From Diogma glabrata (Eukaryota; Arthropoda; Insecta; Diptera; Cylindrotomidae), in assembly GCA_963693315.1 (NCBI GenBank), contig OY856186.1, forward strand, positions 382,204,215 to 382,268,214: DNA of 64,000 nt. The letters are read 5' to 3'. Of this stretch, positions 54,370 through 64,000 are shown in pieces. Both the position numbers and the translations under genes were made by a program. The notes under the pieces were generated by a model. The model saw only the letters and a program-made list of their open reading frames with translations, did not search any database and had not been told where the DNA came from. The first letter of the stretch is position 1, and every line of letters starts with the position of its first letter.

Positions 54370-54945
54370 TGAATGGACAAGTTTTATTTATATAAAAAAT
54401 GTATTGCGTATCTTTACACGCTGTTGGAGTAAAACTTCTTTGGTCACTGCAGCAGATATTACTAAAAATATTAAATATAAAATAAAATAGATATGTCATA
54501 TTGAAATTTAGAGTTTCTTTCTAATATTCTTGATAGTATAAATTACAACAATGTGTAATAAAAAGCCATATTTACATGTTTTACAAAGTCTTACAACGTA
54601 TTACAAATTAAATTTCACGATGAATACATGTCCACTTAATTTAACAATTGATGCATTTTTTAACAAAATTTAGCAAATTTGTCATAAACCTCTAATTTCA
54701 TATTTCAATTATGCTAATAATTGAATTGACTTTGTAATACATCATGTAAATGTTGCTTTTTATTACACAGTAAATTATATTATCAAGAAATGCAACTCTA
54801 AATTGCAATATGACATATTTATTTTATATTTCATCTTTTTATTAATACCTGCCACAGTAGCCAAAGAAATTTATTTTAACCCCGTGCAAAGATTACACGC
54901 ACTCATTTTTTTATTTAAAAATACAAATTTAATCAACACAAATAT
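54370..54945. mobile_element. Hairpin (foldback MITE-like) element, about 575 bp
   Basis: The halves 54370-54625 and 54715-54945 are imperfect reverse complements (about three-quarters identity by eye). Shared blocks include GTGTAATAAAAAGC, ACTCTAAATTTCAATATGACATAT (trimmed by mismatches) and GTAAAGATACGC / GCAAAGATTACACGC. The loop is about 90 bases. Open frames on both strands at 54302-54499 and 54803-55021 mirror each other for this reason. Confidence 0.7.
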
Positions 54946-54983
54946 TTTTTCCCGCCCGGGAAAGCCCGGGATGCAAACTCTAA

Positions 54984-55695
54984 ACACCATGACCACCGTG
55001 ACACCACCATGGTCATCATGACCACCGTGGACCCCATGACCACCATGACCACCATGACCACCGTGACTACCATTACCACCATGACTAAAATGACCATTTT
55101 GATCACCATGACCACCATGACCAACATGAACATCATGACCACCGTGAACACCATGACCATCATAACCACCGTGAACACCATGACCACCATAACCACCGTG
55201 ACCACCATGACCACCATGACCACTATGACTAGCATGACCACCATGACCACCATGAACCCCATGACCACCGTGACCACCATAACCACCATGATCACTATGA
55301 CCACCATGACCACCATAACCACTATGACCACCATGACCACCATGTTCACCTTGACCACCATGACCACCATGACCGCCATTACCACCGTGAACACCATGAC
55401 CACCGTGACCACCATGACCACCATAACCACCATGACCACTATGACCACCATGACCACCATGACCACCATGATCACCATGACCACCATGACTACCATGACC
55501 ACCATGACCACAATGAACACCATGACCACTATGACCACCGTGACCACCGTGACCACCATGACCACTGTGAACACCGTGATCACCCTTACCACTATGACCA
55601 CCATGACCACCCTGACCTCTATTACAACCATGACTACCATGACCACCATGACCACCATGGTCACCATGACCACAATGACCACCATGACCACCATC
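54984..55695. repeat. 9-bp minisatellite (ATGACCACC)n, about 79 units
   Basis: Tandem ATGACCACC with variants (GTGACCACC, ATAACCACC, ATGAACACC). Because the unit is divisible by three and lacks stops, all frames stay open: Gly-His-Gly repeats on the minus strand, Met-Thr-Thr on the plus. The Gly-His frame (55725-54871) has no signal peptide or conserved flank, so I do not call a gene. Confidence 0.9.
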
Positions 55696-56639
55696 TACAA
55701 TCGACACATCCAACTCATATAACATTTAGTACGAGACTGCATAAGTGAATAAAAAATATAATAACAAATGAACAAATGAATGACTTGACCATACAAACCA
55801 AAAAGATCCACCAAACATGCTTCCATTCCTGAACCAGTTATTCGATTTTGCTCAAATTTCAAAACGGTTCTTTTTGTCATCTTATATTTCATTATATATG
55901 CCATTTACCAAGATTTGCGACAACTTATTTCTCTGCCTTTAAAAAAGCCAAATATGCTGCCATTTTTATTAATTTACGAGTCTAAGCATCCATTGTAAAC
56001 AAAAATGGAGCAGACATATAATATTTTGAAAACTGATATTAAATTAAATGAAAATACTCCAAAAATTGGGATTGAAAATCATTAAATTTAATTCAAAATT
56101 ATGTTTTTTTAATTGAATTTCTGTTAAATTACTAATATCGAAAAATATGAACTATTTCTATAATGCACCAAAAACCAGTGAATATTTAAAATATGTGTGT
56201 CATAATCGGATTGTATCGTATATTTGCCGAATATTATATTCGTTTTTTGTACTTCCGTTGCAAAATTCTCATAACGCGCCTAAAGAAGTTTTACTTCAAA
56301 AATATTTGTTTTCTTTCTTTCTCATTTTACATTTGGATATTTTCTCCCTTTTTGGTATATCCTAATTGGTTCTATTAATTTTTATTTTATGTATTATGAG
56401 ATTCACGTTTGATGAGATTCACGTTTGATGTATCTTTTCTATTTATGTATTTTTTAATGTTATATTAATATTAATTTGTAATTGATCGGCGATATGGCTC
56501 CAAAGCAAAGCAATAAATTAAAAAAAAACCTTTCAACTCAAAATTTCACAATCCAATCAAAATATTTGTTATTATTTGTTTTCATAATTATACAACTTGT
56601 TTGAAAAAGTAACCAATATTTTGGTCAGAGACTACTTGT
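55696..56639. other. Non-coding stretch with a second copy of the window-start repeat
   Basis: CATAACGCGCCTAAAGAAGT at about 56270 and AATCCAATCAAAATATTTG near 56549 correspond to 121-170 and 1-60 in swapped order. No gene recognised. Confidence 0.4.
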
Positions 56640-56790
56640 TCAACATATTACTTCGGTCTGAAAGACCTAAGTATTATATTCATGAGCTAAAAGTGAAATT
56701 CTTACCCCCACTTTTTTTGGCATTTCTCGGCGTTTTACGACCTACTGATTCTAAAAAAGCAAAAAAAAATGTATGTCTGTCGTCCAAAAC
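56640..56790 (-). repeat. Module C of the composite repeat, reversed (copy 3)
   Basis: Contains GAAAGACCTAAGTATTA, CTTACCCCCACTTTTTTTGG and CGACCTACTGATTCTAAAAA, the reverse complement of parts of 5440-5540 and 17280-17410. It is truncated at GTATGTCTGTC. Confidence 0.75.
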
Positions 56791-57526
56791 TGAATATTAC
56801 CCCCAGCCAGCACACTTAATGAAATTTAGGTGAACCATTTTGGGATTTGGTTAAATTTAAGTAAAAGTTTGGTTAAACATGTGGAAAAAGGTAATAGATG
56901 ACTGTTTCAGCTAATTAGTGTACATGTATTTTTAGTCGAAAATTATAGTTAATATGTTTTTGGTGTAAAAAAATAAGTTAATAGGTAAATTTAACATATT
57001 ATGTATACAAATTTAAGTTAAAAAAATCATATAATACAGATAGTACATGTATTTCATGTATTAAGTGAAATTTTAAGTTACAAAAGTGTATCTAATACAT
57101 GTATTTAACTAATTACCTGCTGTTTAGCTAGCGGTAATTTAGCTGACATTGCAACAGTTATTTCATGAAATAAGTTAAATAGCCTAAAATAACATAACTA
57201 CGGAACATTGAAACTTAAAAAAAATTCTCAGACAGTTGTTAAGCTAAATTGGTCGAGTTTTACATGTAATATTGAATTTAATTTGGTTTAGCGAACGAAT
57301 GTTAACTAAATTTTTGCTGTCTTTTTCATATAATACATATAATAAGTGTATGTGTTTATAAGTATCCATAAAGATTTATAGCAAATCTCGTTTTCCGATG
57401 ACATTTATTATTAGTGCGCAGTATATTGATCAAATCGCTCGGATACAGTCTTTATTATATATTTTTCTCACTAACGTTGTTTTAAATAGTAAAAAAGTGC
57501 CTCTGAAAAACGGTCGATACTACTTA

Positions 57527-57607
57527 ATGCGGCGGAAGAGAGCGGCCGAATTCGAAGCAAGATTTGATGCATCAAATGTGTCAACGGATGCAGAAATGGT
57601 GTGCTGA
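57527..57607 (+). CDS. Possible first exon of the 5.3-kb element's ORF
   Basis: ATG at 57527 gives MRRKRAAEFEARFDASNV then a TGA. It is basic, protein-like and GC-richer than the surroundings. Upstream the frame stays open from 57398. It may be spliced to the exon at about 58570, but no convincing donor is visible. Confidence 0.3.
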   Translation: MRRKRAAEFEARFDASNVSTDAEMVC

Positions 57608-58281
<674 letters not shown>

Positions 58282-58779
58282 TGTTTTAAATTACTTATTG
58301 CAAAAAATGCAATAACAACAAAAATGTACATAAAAGTATTTTCGATTTATTTACTCTATATTTTTCTTCAAATAAAATATACAAGTCATCATAAGTATTT
58401 TAACTTTTATTTAAATTTTATGAATATTTTGAAATACAATATGTGATGACATATATACGGATTAAGTTCATGAAACTTTGTTTACAATTGACGATACGAA
58501 ATATTGTTTATTTGTTATTTTGTTTTGATAAAATTAATGTCGTCATGGGAATTCCTTTATAACTTATTTATATAGGTTTTAATTTGGATAGGTTAGTGAG
58601 TAGACGTAGTAGTATCTCTACAATGGATCGGCCACCGCCACAACAACTGAATGTCATTTTTGAAAATAATTTGCCAGCAGAAAATGCTATGATCGAAAAT
58701 ACCATCCCCGTTAGTGTTACTTGTGATGAAAATGTAGAGTGTGACGATGATATGCCAGATGATTGTACATCCCAAGTTG

Positions 58780-58787
58780 GTGAAAAT
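58780..58787. repeat. hAT target-site duplication GTGAAAAT, left
   Basis: Identical to 60386-60393; 8 bp is the hAT signature. Confidence 0.95.
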
Positions 58788-60385
58788 TAGGGTTGCACCG
58801 ATAAGCAAAATTGCCGATTACCGATTACCGATTAATCGGCTGCCGATTATTTGATAAAAATGAATAAAACAAATCTACACAAAGAATTTTTTAATTAGAC
58901 TATTAATTAGAACGCGGGACTTTTCTTTAAAAATCGGGACAATTCCCCCAAAATCGGTACGCTTTGTAACCTTAGTTTGAAATATTATGCAAATGTCGCT
59001 TTTATTTTTTTAATTAATATATAGTTCGACAATATTTAAATAAAAAAATTTTGTAACTGTTGAAAGTGCTTTTTTGCAAATTTCTGGCAACTATTATCTA
59101 TTTGTAGGTAAAACAATCTGCAGTCCTGCTTGCTTATTTTTTACCCAATATCCTGTGAACTGTCTCACATTTGGTGGAATTCGTTGTCATTATTTCAAGC
59201 ATGGTACTCTGGTATGGAAATAATAAAAACTTACGTATTTATAAGACAGTAGCCACGAATGGCAAACTTCGAGAACCACACTGCCATTACTGACCGAACG
59301 AAAAACTTTGCACGAATTTTTTTTAACACAAATCGAGTTTTTCCAATCTGAAAGAAACTACTTCTCTTATAACGTATTGAACTGAGAGCATTTTAGTTCA
59401 GACAAAATAGCTTTAGTGAATATTTCATGTTTTTAAGCTAAACGAATGTTTTATTGCCAATTGAATTATATAGTACCCTAGATCTAGTTCTGAACTCTTT
59501 TTAAATTTATTTTCGGTTACTTTCGATATTTTCTGGGTGCTTCGAAATATTCACCTTACAGACTGTTCAGCCCTCGGAACCATGCTTTTACTGGTTTGGA
59601 AATATTTCTTACTGATATGCTGCATGTTTTTAAGCATACATGATTTTTCTATTATATCGAGTATCTCATAAACTCCAAACCCTATGGGTCTGACTGAAAT
59701 TTAAGATGCGTATAAAATTAACCTGTCCACCCAAAATGGCGTGGTTATTCATAAATAAAGTTGTTTTTGTTTGTTTTGCAAGAATGCGATGTAAAGCTAT
59801 AAAAAATATACATTTTTTATCGAGCCCATTAGCGTATCAAATAAAAGGGCGGTACATCAGTATTTTTACATTTATTTTTGAAATTTACACCGCGCATTTT
59901 TTGTATAAATTTGATTAATAGCAGTCCTTCCGTGGTATTTTTCGCTTTGTTCCGAACCTGATTGACTGAAAAACTTACGAGTTCGGAATGATAGGAAAAT
60001 TAATAAGTTTACAATGAAAAATACAATGATATCTCAAGTAAGAATTTATGAATGGGTAAAACCAACATTCATGACACAGTTTAGAGAAGTGTCATTTGAA
60101 AGAGCTTTTAATTTAAGTAACATCGTAATTTTTTATATAATTTTCAGACAGATTTGTCATATTTTTAAACAGCCCTCAGTCAATCTTATACATTTTTAAA
60201 AAGGTTTTTAACTATGGCTGACTATGGTGTTTTAGAATTTGGTATTTGTAGTGTTTAAAATGAAATAAACAATTAAAAACGCATTTCTTGATAATCGGTT
60301 GATTAATCGGACAAAAAAGCCGATACCGATTAATCGGAAAAATGGCCGATTACCGATTATCTACCGATTAATCGGTGCAACCCTA
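58788..60385. mobile_element. Non-autonomous hAT transposon, 1598 bp
   Basis: Terminal inverted repeats TAGGGTTGCACCGAT / ATCGGTGCAACCCTA, perfect at the tips, with subterminal CCGATTA and AATCGG repeats at both ends. Flanked by a perfect 8-bp duplication. The interior has no transposase. The open frame at 59706-59918 shows no hAT motif and is not called. Confidence 0.95.
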
Positions 60386-60393
60386 GTGAAAAT
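60386..60393. repeat. hAT target-site duplication GTGAAAAT, right
   Basis: Pairs with 58780-58787. Confidence 0.95.
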
Positions 60394-60600
60394 TCTGAAT
60401 TTTTATTATCAGAAGCAGGTATTGCTGAGGAATTGATGCGCGAAAACCTGGAATATGAGCATAACGCTCAAACTAAAATAGATCTGTTGAACGAACTGAG
60501 GCAATGGGCTTTGCAAAACAAGATTTCATTAACAGCGTTGTCACAACCACTGAAATTGGTGAATAAGGCTGGCATTGAAAATCTACCATTGGATGAATAA

Positions 60601-61080
60601 TGAACTGTTGAACCTGATGAACAATAAAGAAGGAAACAGAAAATCTAATTTATTTAACCTAATAATTAAAAGACCGCCGAACAACATATAATAAATAAAT
60701 CACCTAAACTATATTTATGACTGAAGGATATTGTTTTATTAGATTCATTCATTTTGCTATATATATTATAATTTTCTGTAGTTAGATTATTAATTTTTAA
60801 AAATGGGTTTTTATTAAACCACCGGTATATAATGGAAATATGGAATGTATCTTACTTTAAAATTTAGCTTTCGAAATGCGTATCTAGTAAAAAATAATAA
60901 AACTCAGTAAACAAGAATAAGGTTAAGAATAAGGCTTTTTCATTCATTTTTTAAAATATTTTGTTTCCTATAATATTATTTTTAAGCTTTTTTATGGTAG
61001 AATGACAGCCCGATAATAAAGTAAGGTTAAAGAAAAATGGATGGTTCAATTACATGAAATTCTCATGAAAAAAACATGTA
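60601..61080. other. 3' non-coding part of the 5.3-kb element
   Basis: AT-rich. AATAAA-type signals follow the stop codon at about 60625 and 60690. Nothing else is recognised. Confidence 0.4.
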
Positions 61081-61085
61081 ATAAC

Positions 61086-61212
61086 TACAATATCTGACTT
61101 TGGTACAGTAAAATTACAAATATTTTGCACTTGCTTAGTTTTGTATTCAGCTGTTACATGAAATATACATGAATTTACTCTGCCAAAGTCAGATATTGTA
61201 GCTATTAAATGT
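61086..61212. repeat. Inverted repeat in the subterminal region
   Basis: ACTACAATATCTGACTTTGG at about 61085 pairs with CCAAAGTCAGATATTGTAG at about 61184. The arms are about 30 bases with a loop of about 65. Confidence 0.75.
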
Positions 61213-62075
61213 ATTCTAGATAAGAATTATATGATCAAATTTCCACTTAATAGCTAGATAATTTACATGTATTAAATAAAATGCGTGAAAAAATTTAGGT
61301 TAAATTTAAGTAATTTCATGAAACACCTGACAAAATTTAACTTAAATAACAGGTAAATAATTTTATGGCTAGGAATTATGGATACGATATTATCTATCTC
61401 CCAAACTAATGCATTTAAGGACAAAATAGGTTTTTATGACAATTTCAAAACCGACTTCAAATAAACATTTTTATACATACTTTGGAGCGTATTTTTGAAT
61501 GGATTTAAATGTTCATGTATAAAGAAAGGTTCGATCTTTTTTATACATAAAAAAAACAGGAAAAAATAATGAGAACAACCCTTAAAAATACAATTAAATA
61601 TTTATTTTTTTATAAACTTAATACTTTAATTTTCAAGTTTCTTTTCGGTATTCGATAAAAAACATTAATTATTGAAAATATAATAATAGTTTGTAGTATA
61701 CTATAAAGTAAGCTTATGTGATCATGAGGGGCATACATTTCGGCATTTCGGAACATACATTTTGTGGTTTGCATGTGTAACAAACAAGTTAAATTTAACT
61801 AATAATTAGCTAAAATATAACATAGCATTTGCACTTATTTAACTTAAAATTTGGTTAAATTATAGTTAAACTTAATCACATATTAGCCAGCGTATTACAT
61901 AAAAATTACATGAAAATTTAACCAATATTTTTATGGAAAAACTACGACACTTAGGTTAAATTTAACCTTTTATTATACATAAATTTAGGTTAAATGAGAA
62001 TGTTCACTAAAATTTTGTACAGATAATATCAACCTATATTAAAGCTAAAATCCACCTATTGTGTTAGCTGGGGGC
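61213..62075. repeat. Right subterminal region of the 5.3-kb element
   Basis: Dense AATTTAGGTTAAATTTAAG-type motifs in both orientations, matching those at 56820-57330 in style. No coding sequence. Confidence 0.5.
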
Positions 62076-63230
62076 CAATTCCATTGGTAATATTCAGTTT
62101 ACACTGAATGTAAATTGAGCTACTACAGAATAGTTTTATCTAATAGGCAAATAAAATAAAACTACGCAGTGTATAATAGAGTAGGTAAACCAACAAATTA
62201 AAAAGTACATATATCACATCTATGTGTGAACTGTTGACTATGTTATCATATGATGTTATCGTATGATTGTGTTATCATATTTTTGTTGTTTAGGGTCAAT
62301 TCTAGAATATTGTAGATACATTGCAATTGTTTCGGTCAGAATATAAGAGGTCGCGTTAGGGATGGTTAGTTCAGTTAATGGTAAAATAATTTAGTCATAA
62401 CAAGATTAATAAAGCAATAGTACAAGATTATTAGCAATAGTACAAGATATGAAAAATTAAGAGGAATAATAATTAATTAAGAGGAATAATAAAAGGAGAA
62501 ATATTTTGTAATAAGACAAAGTCTTGAACAGGAGTTTGGTTTCGACTTTAAATCGATACGGTCGACTTTTAATTATCAAAATTCTTTTTGTGCAATTAAA
62601 TTTAATTTAATCAATAATCCGGTTTTAACGGTGAAGTGTAGTGTAGTGATTGCAGTTTCTGATATATTAATTATCTAAACTGAGAATTGTTTGAACCGGC
62701 TTTTTTGTTTTCCTCTTCAATTCCCCCTTCCTTCCTCAACAATTAACCTTGTAGTGCAATAATTAATAAGTTACAATTTTAATAAGTGACCCATTTCTAA
62801 CAGTTTTTTTCTTTTTTTCAAAAATACTTTTTTTTTTTTTTTTTTTTTAATAAAATGTGATGTGTAGTAGGCATTACAATATGTGTCACAACAACACATA
62901 AAAACCTTTTAAGACCAAGGTCCCACAACAACATGCGTTCTAAGGATGTTAATGGACGCAAATCTGTTTTTTTTTGTTTTTTTTAATTTTTTTTTGTTCA
63001 ATAATGGATAACTAAGCCATAAATCCTATCACATATAAAATATGACATAGGCCAATATTTCGTGATAGGATAGAGAAAATAAAAATAAAATAAGAGATAA
63101 AAAGCAAATTTGTTTTAAAAATTTGCAGGAACAAAACTAAAATTGGTTTGCCAATAGTCCAGCTAATGGCATAATCCTTGATTATGGGACGCAGTATATT
63201 TTTCAATGATTAAAGCTCAGATATATAGTT
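62076..63230. other. Non-coding flank
   Basis: Around 62330-62350 there is AGAATATAAGAGGTCGCG, resembling an LTR or retroposon promoter, but no termini were found. Poly(T) tracts at about 62820-62850 and 62967-63000 hint at reverse-oriented retroposon tails. Confidence 0.3.
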
Positions 63231-63700
63231 ATATGAAGGCTCGTTTCTTCGAGCAAGCTACAGCGTTCCAGCATCAAGGAATATTCATTAGCTACGACTG
63301 AGAGTGCTACCGTTGACTGAATACAGTTCATCCGCCAGCACCCCTAAGATATCACCTTGGCTAGTGATATCTCACTGCTATTGCCAGTGGTATGTGATAT
63401 CTCACGTTAACTCATATGCCAATAGCAGGGACTGGAGTATGCGGGGTTGTCACACCCGTGGATCAAAAACTAGAAAAAAATTAACAAATTAATAAAAACT
63501 GATCCCTCCATGCGTTCAATATTTTCGTTTTTTTTTTCATTATTGAAATAATAAAAAACAATCAATTGGGATTAAATTGCGTGGTAGCAAGAAATATCAA
63601 TTAACTTCAATTTGCTTTCTTTCGTTTCTTTGATTTTCGTTGATTCAATTGTGTTTTCTGTTGGTGTGGCTCTGTTCGCCAGTTCTTGGCTTTTGATTCT
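63231..63700 (+). other. GC-richer leader-like region
   Basis: Contains CTACCGTTGACTGAATACAG and two GTGATATCTCAC motifs (about 63365 and 63391). Its position upstream of the edge ORF suggests an untranslated leader, perhaps of a LINE. This is inference. Confidence 0.3.
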
Positions 63701-63705
63701 ACTAA

Positions 63706-63858
63706 GATGGAAAATTCAGATGCAGACGACGAATATACACGGGCATCAGAAGAGCTGAGAGATCTCATGGACAAACTACCATCGAGTCCAACCTACTCCC
63801 AACAAACTGATGAAACATCAACGATTTGCGAAAGGAAGGCGAATGGGCAGATGCTTTA
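63706..63858 (+). pseudogene. Start of an unidentified acidic ORF, frame-broken
   Basis: ATG at 63706 reads MENSDADDEYTRASEELRDL and runs 50 codons to TAA at 63858. A neighbouring frame continues with EWADALTKNQR and then, in a third frame, LRRVQNKQSKLVEHKNLQL, a charged helical stretch up to the window edge. It looks like a gag or LINE ORF1 N-terminus with at least two frame breaks; it is cut off by the end of the window. Confidence 0.4.
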
Positions 63859-64000
63859 ACGAAAAACCAACGTAAAAGTTGAGGAGAGTACAAAATAAAC
63901 AAAGTAAGCTCGTGGAGCACAAGAATCTTCAGTTAAGTCTAAAAGACAAGACCTTTCCAACGATATACATATCGCTGACGATATCGTCCCACTTTTGTTG

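Larger units (their letters stand above)
58623..60600 (+). pseudogene. Unidentified ORF of the 5.3-kb element, split by a hAT insertion
   Basis: The 5' part, 58623-58787, starts ATGGATCGG and encodes an acidic segment (ENVECDDDMPDD). The 3' part, 60394-60600, encodes LLSEAGIAEELMRENLEYEH and LLNELRQWALQNKISLTALS before TAA. Removing the hAT and one copy of its 8-bp duplication joins the two in frame, giving about 124 codons. The 3' part resembles the WA..N.IS..AL..LLK segment often seen near the start of insect transposon-borne proteins, but no domain is named. An acceptor TTATATAG at about 58574 suggests an upstream exon. Confidence 0.6.

Noticed and set aside
54871..55725. 284-codon Gly-His-rich and 253-codon Val-Met-rich minus-strand frames and a 237-codon Met-Thr plus-strand frame
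   Set aside because: All are readings of the same 9-bp tandem repeat; none has a signal peptide, conserved flank or plausible start context.
59706..59918. 70-codon frame inside the hAT as a transposase fragment
   Set aside because: No hAT catalytic or dimerisation motif is visible; the composition is like neighbouring non-coding DNA.
63304..63492. Ser/Thr-rich plus-strand frame at 63304-63492
   Set aside because: Contains repeated GTGATATCTCAC motifs and lies where a leader would be; no domain.

Overview
The window looks like a repeat-rich, AT-rich chromosomal segment from an insect. The evidence is spliced genes, an inhibitor-of-apoptosis (IAP) gene of BIR/UBA/RING architecture, a gypsy-like gag with a SAP domain, a Crypton-type tyrosine recombinase, jockey-like non-LTR fragments, hAT elements and MITEs. 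I cannot place it to order. Nothing bacterial (operons, Shine-Dalgarno sites, tRNA clusters) is visible, and I recognised no tRNA, rRNA or CRISPR array.

The one host gene I can build with confidence is a minus-strand IAP-like gene at 48067..21709. Five exons, all joined in phase 0 with GTAAGT donors and AG acceptors, give 365 codons with two degenerate BIR domains, a UBA-like region and a canonical IAP RING finger. Intron 3 is about 24.5 kb. Almost all of it is one giant inverted structure at 22954..45521. Its ends carry GTGAAGTTAGCCCG modules, and its arms are arrays of a roughly 182-bp satellite monomer (about 43 copies in one orientation, then about 74 in the other). It sits inside an old LTR and is flanked by a 10-bp direct repeat, TAAATTAGAC. 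I interpret it as a giant satellite-armed foldback transposon housed in an IAP intron. It is the most interesting object in the window.

Layout. 1-7000: non-coding, with a small inverted-repeat element near 1.9 kb and a modular A-B-C repeat at 4.3-5.5 kb. 7060-8081: a broken Crypton-like recombinase. 8361-12934: a DNA element with perfect 29-bp TIRs, interrupted by a gag-protease-only LTR retroelement (8694-12537) whose 5' LTR is duplicated in inverted orientation. 13090-19737: two nested pairs of inverted repeats, a LINE ORF1 fragment, a second copy of the modular repeat, a 17-bp minisatellite and a LINE zinc-finger remnant. 20061-21007: a (TA)n tract and a solo LTR. 21709-48067: the IAP gene with the foldback element. 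48-54.3 kb: broken non-LTR elements, including one LINE inserted into another, and a MITE. 54.3-55.7 kb: a hairpin element and a 9-bp (GHG-type) minisatellite. 56.8-62.1 kb: a 5.3-kb DNA element with a small protein-coding region that is split by a 1598-bp non-autonomous hAT carrying a perfect 8-bp target duplication. 62.1-64 kb: non-coding, plus the start of a decayed ORF at the window edge.

Most of the window is layered insertion history rather than cooperating genes. Functional interest centres on what a 22.6-kb inverted satellite does inside the transcription unit of an apoptosis regulator.
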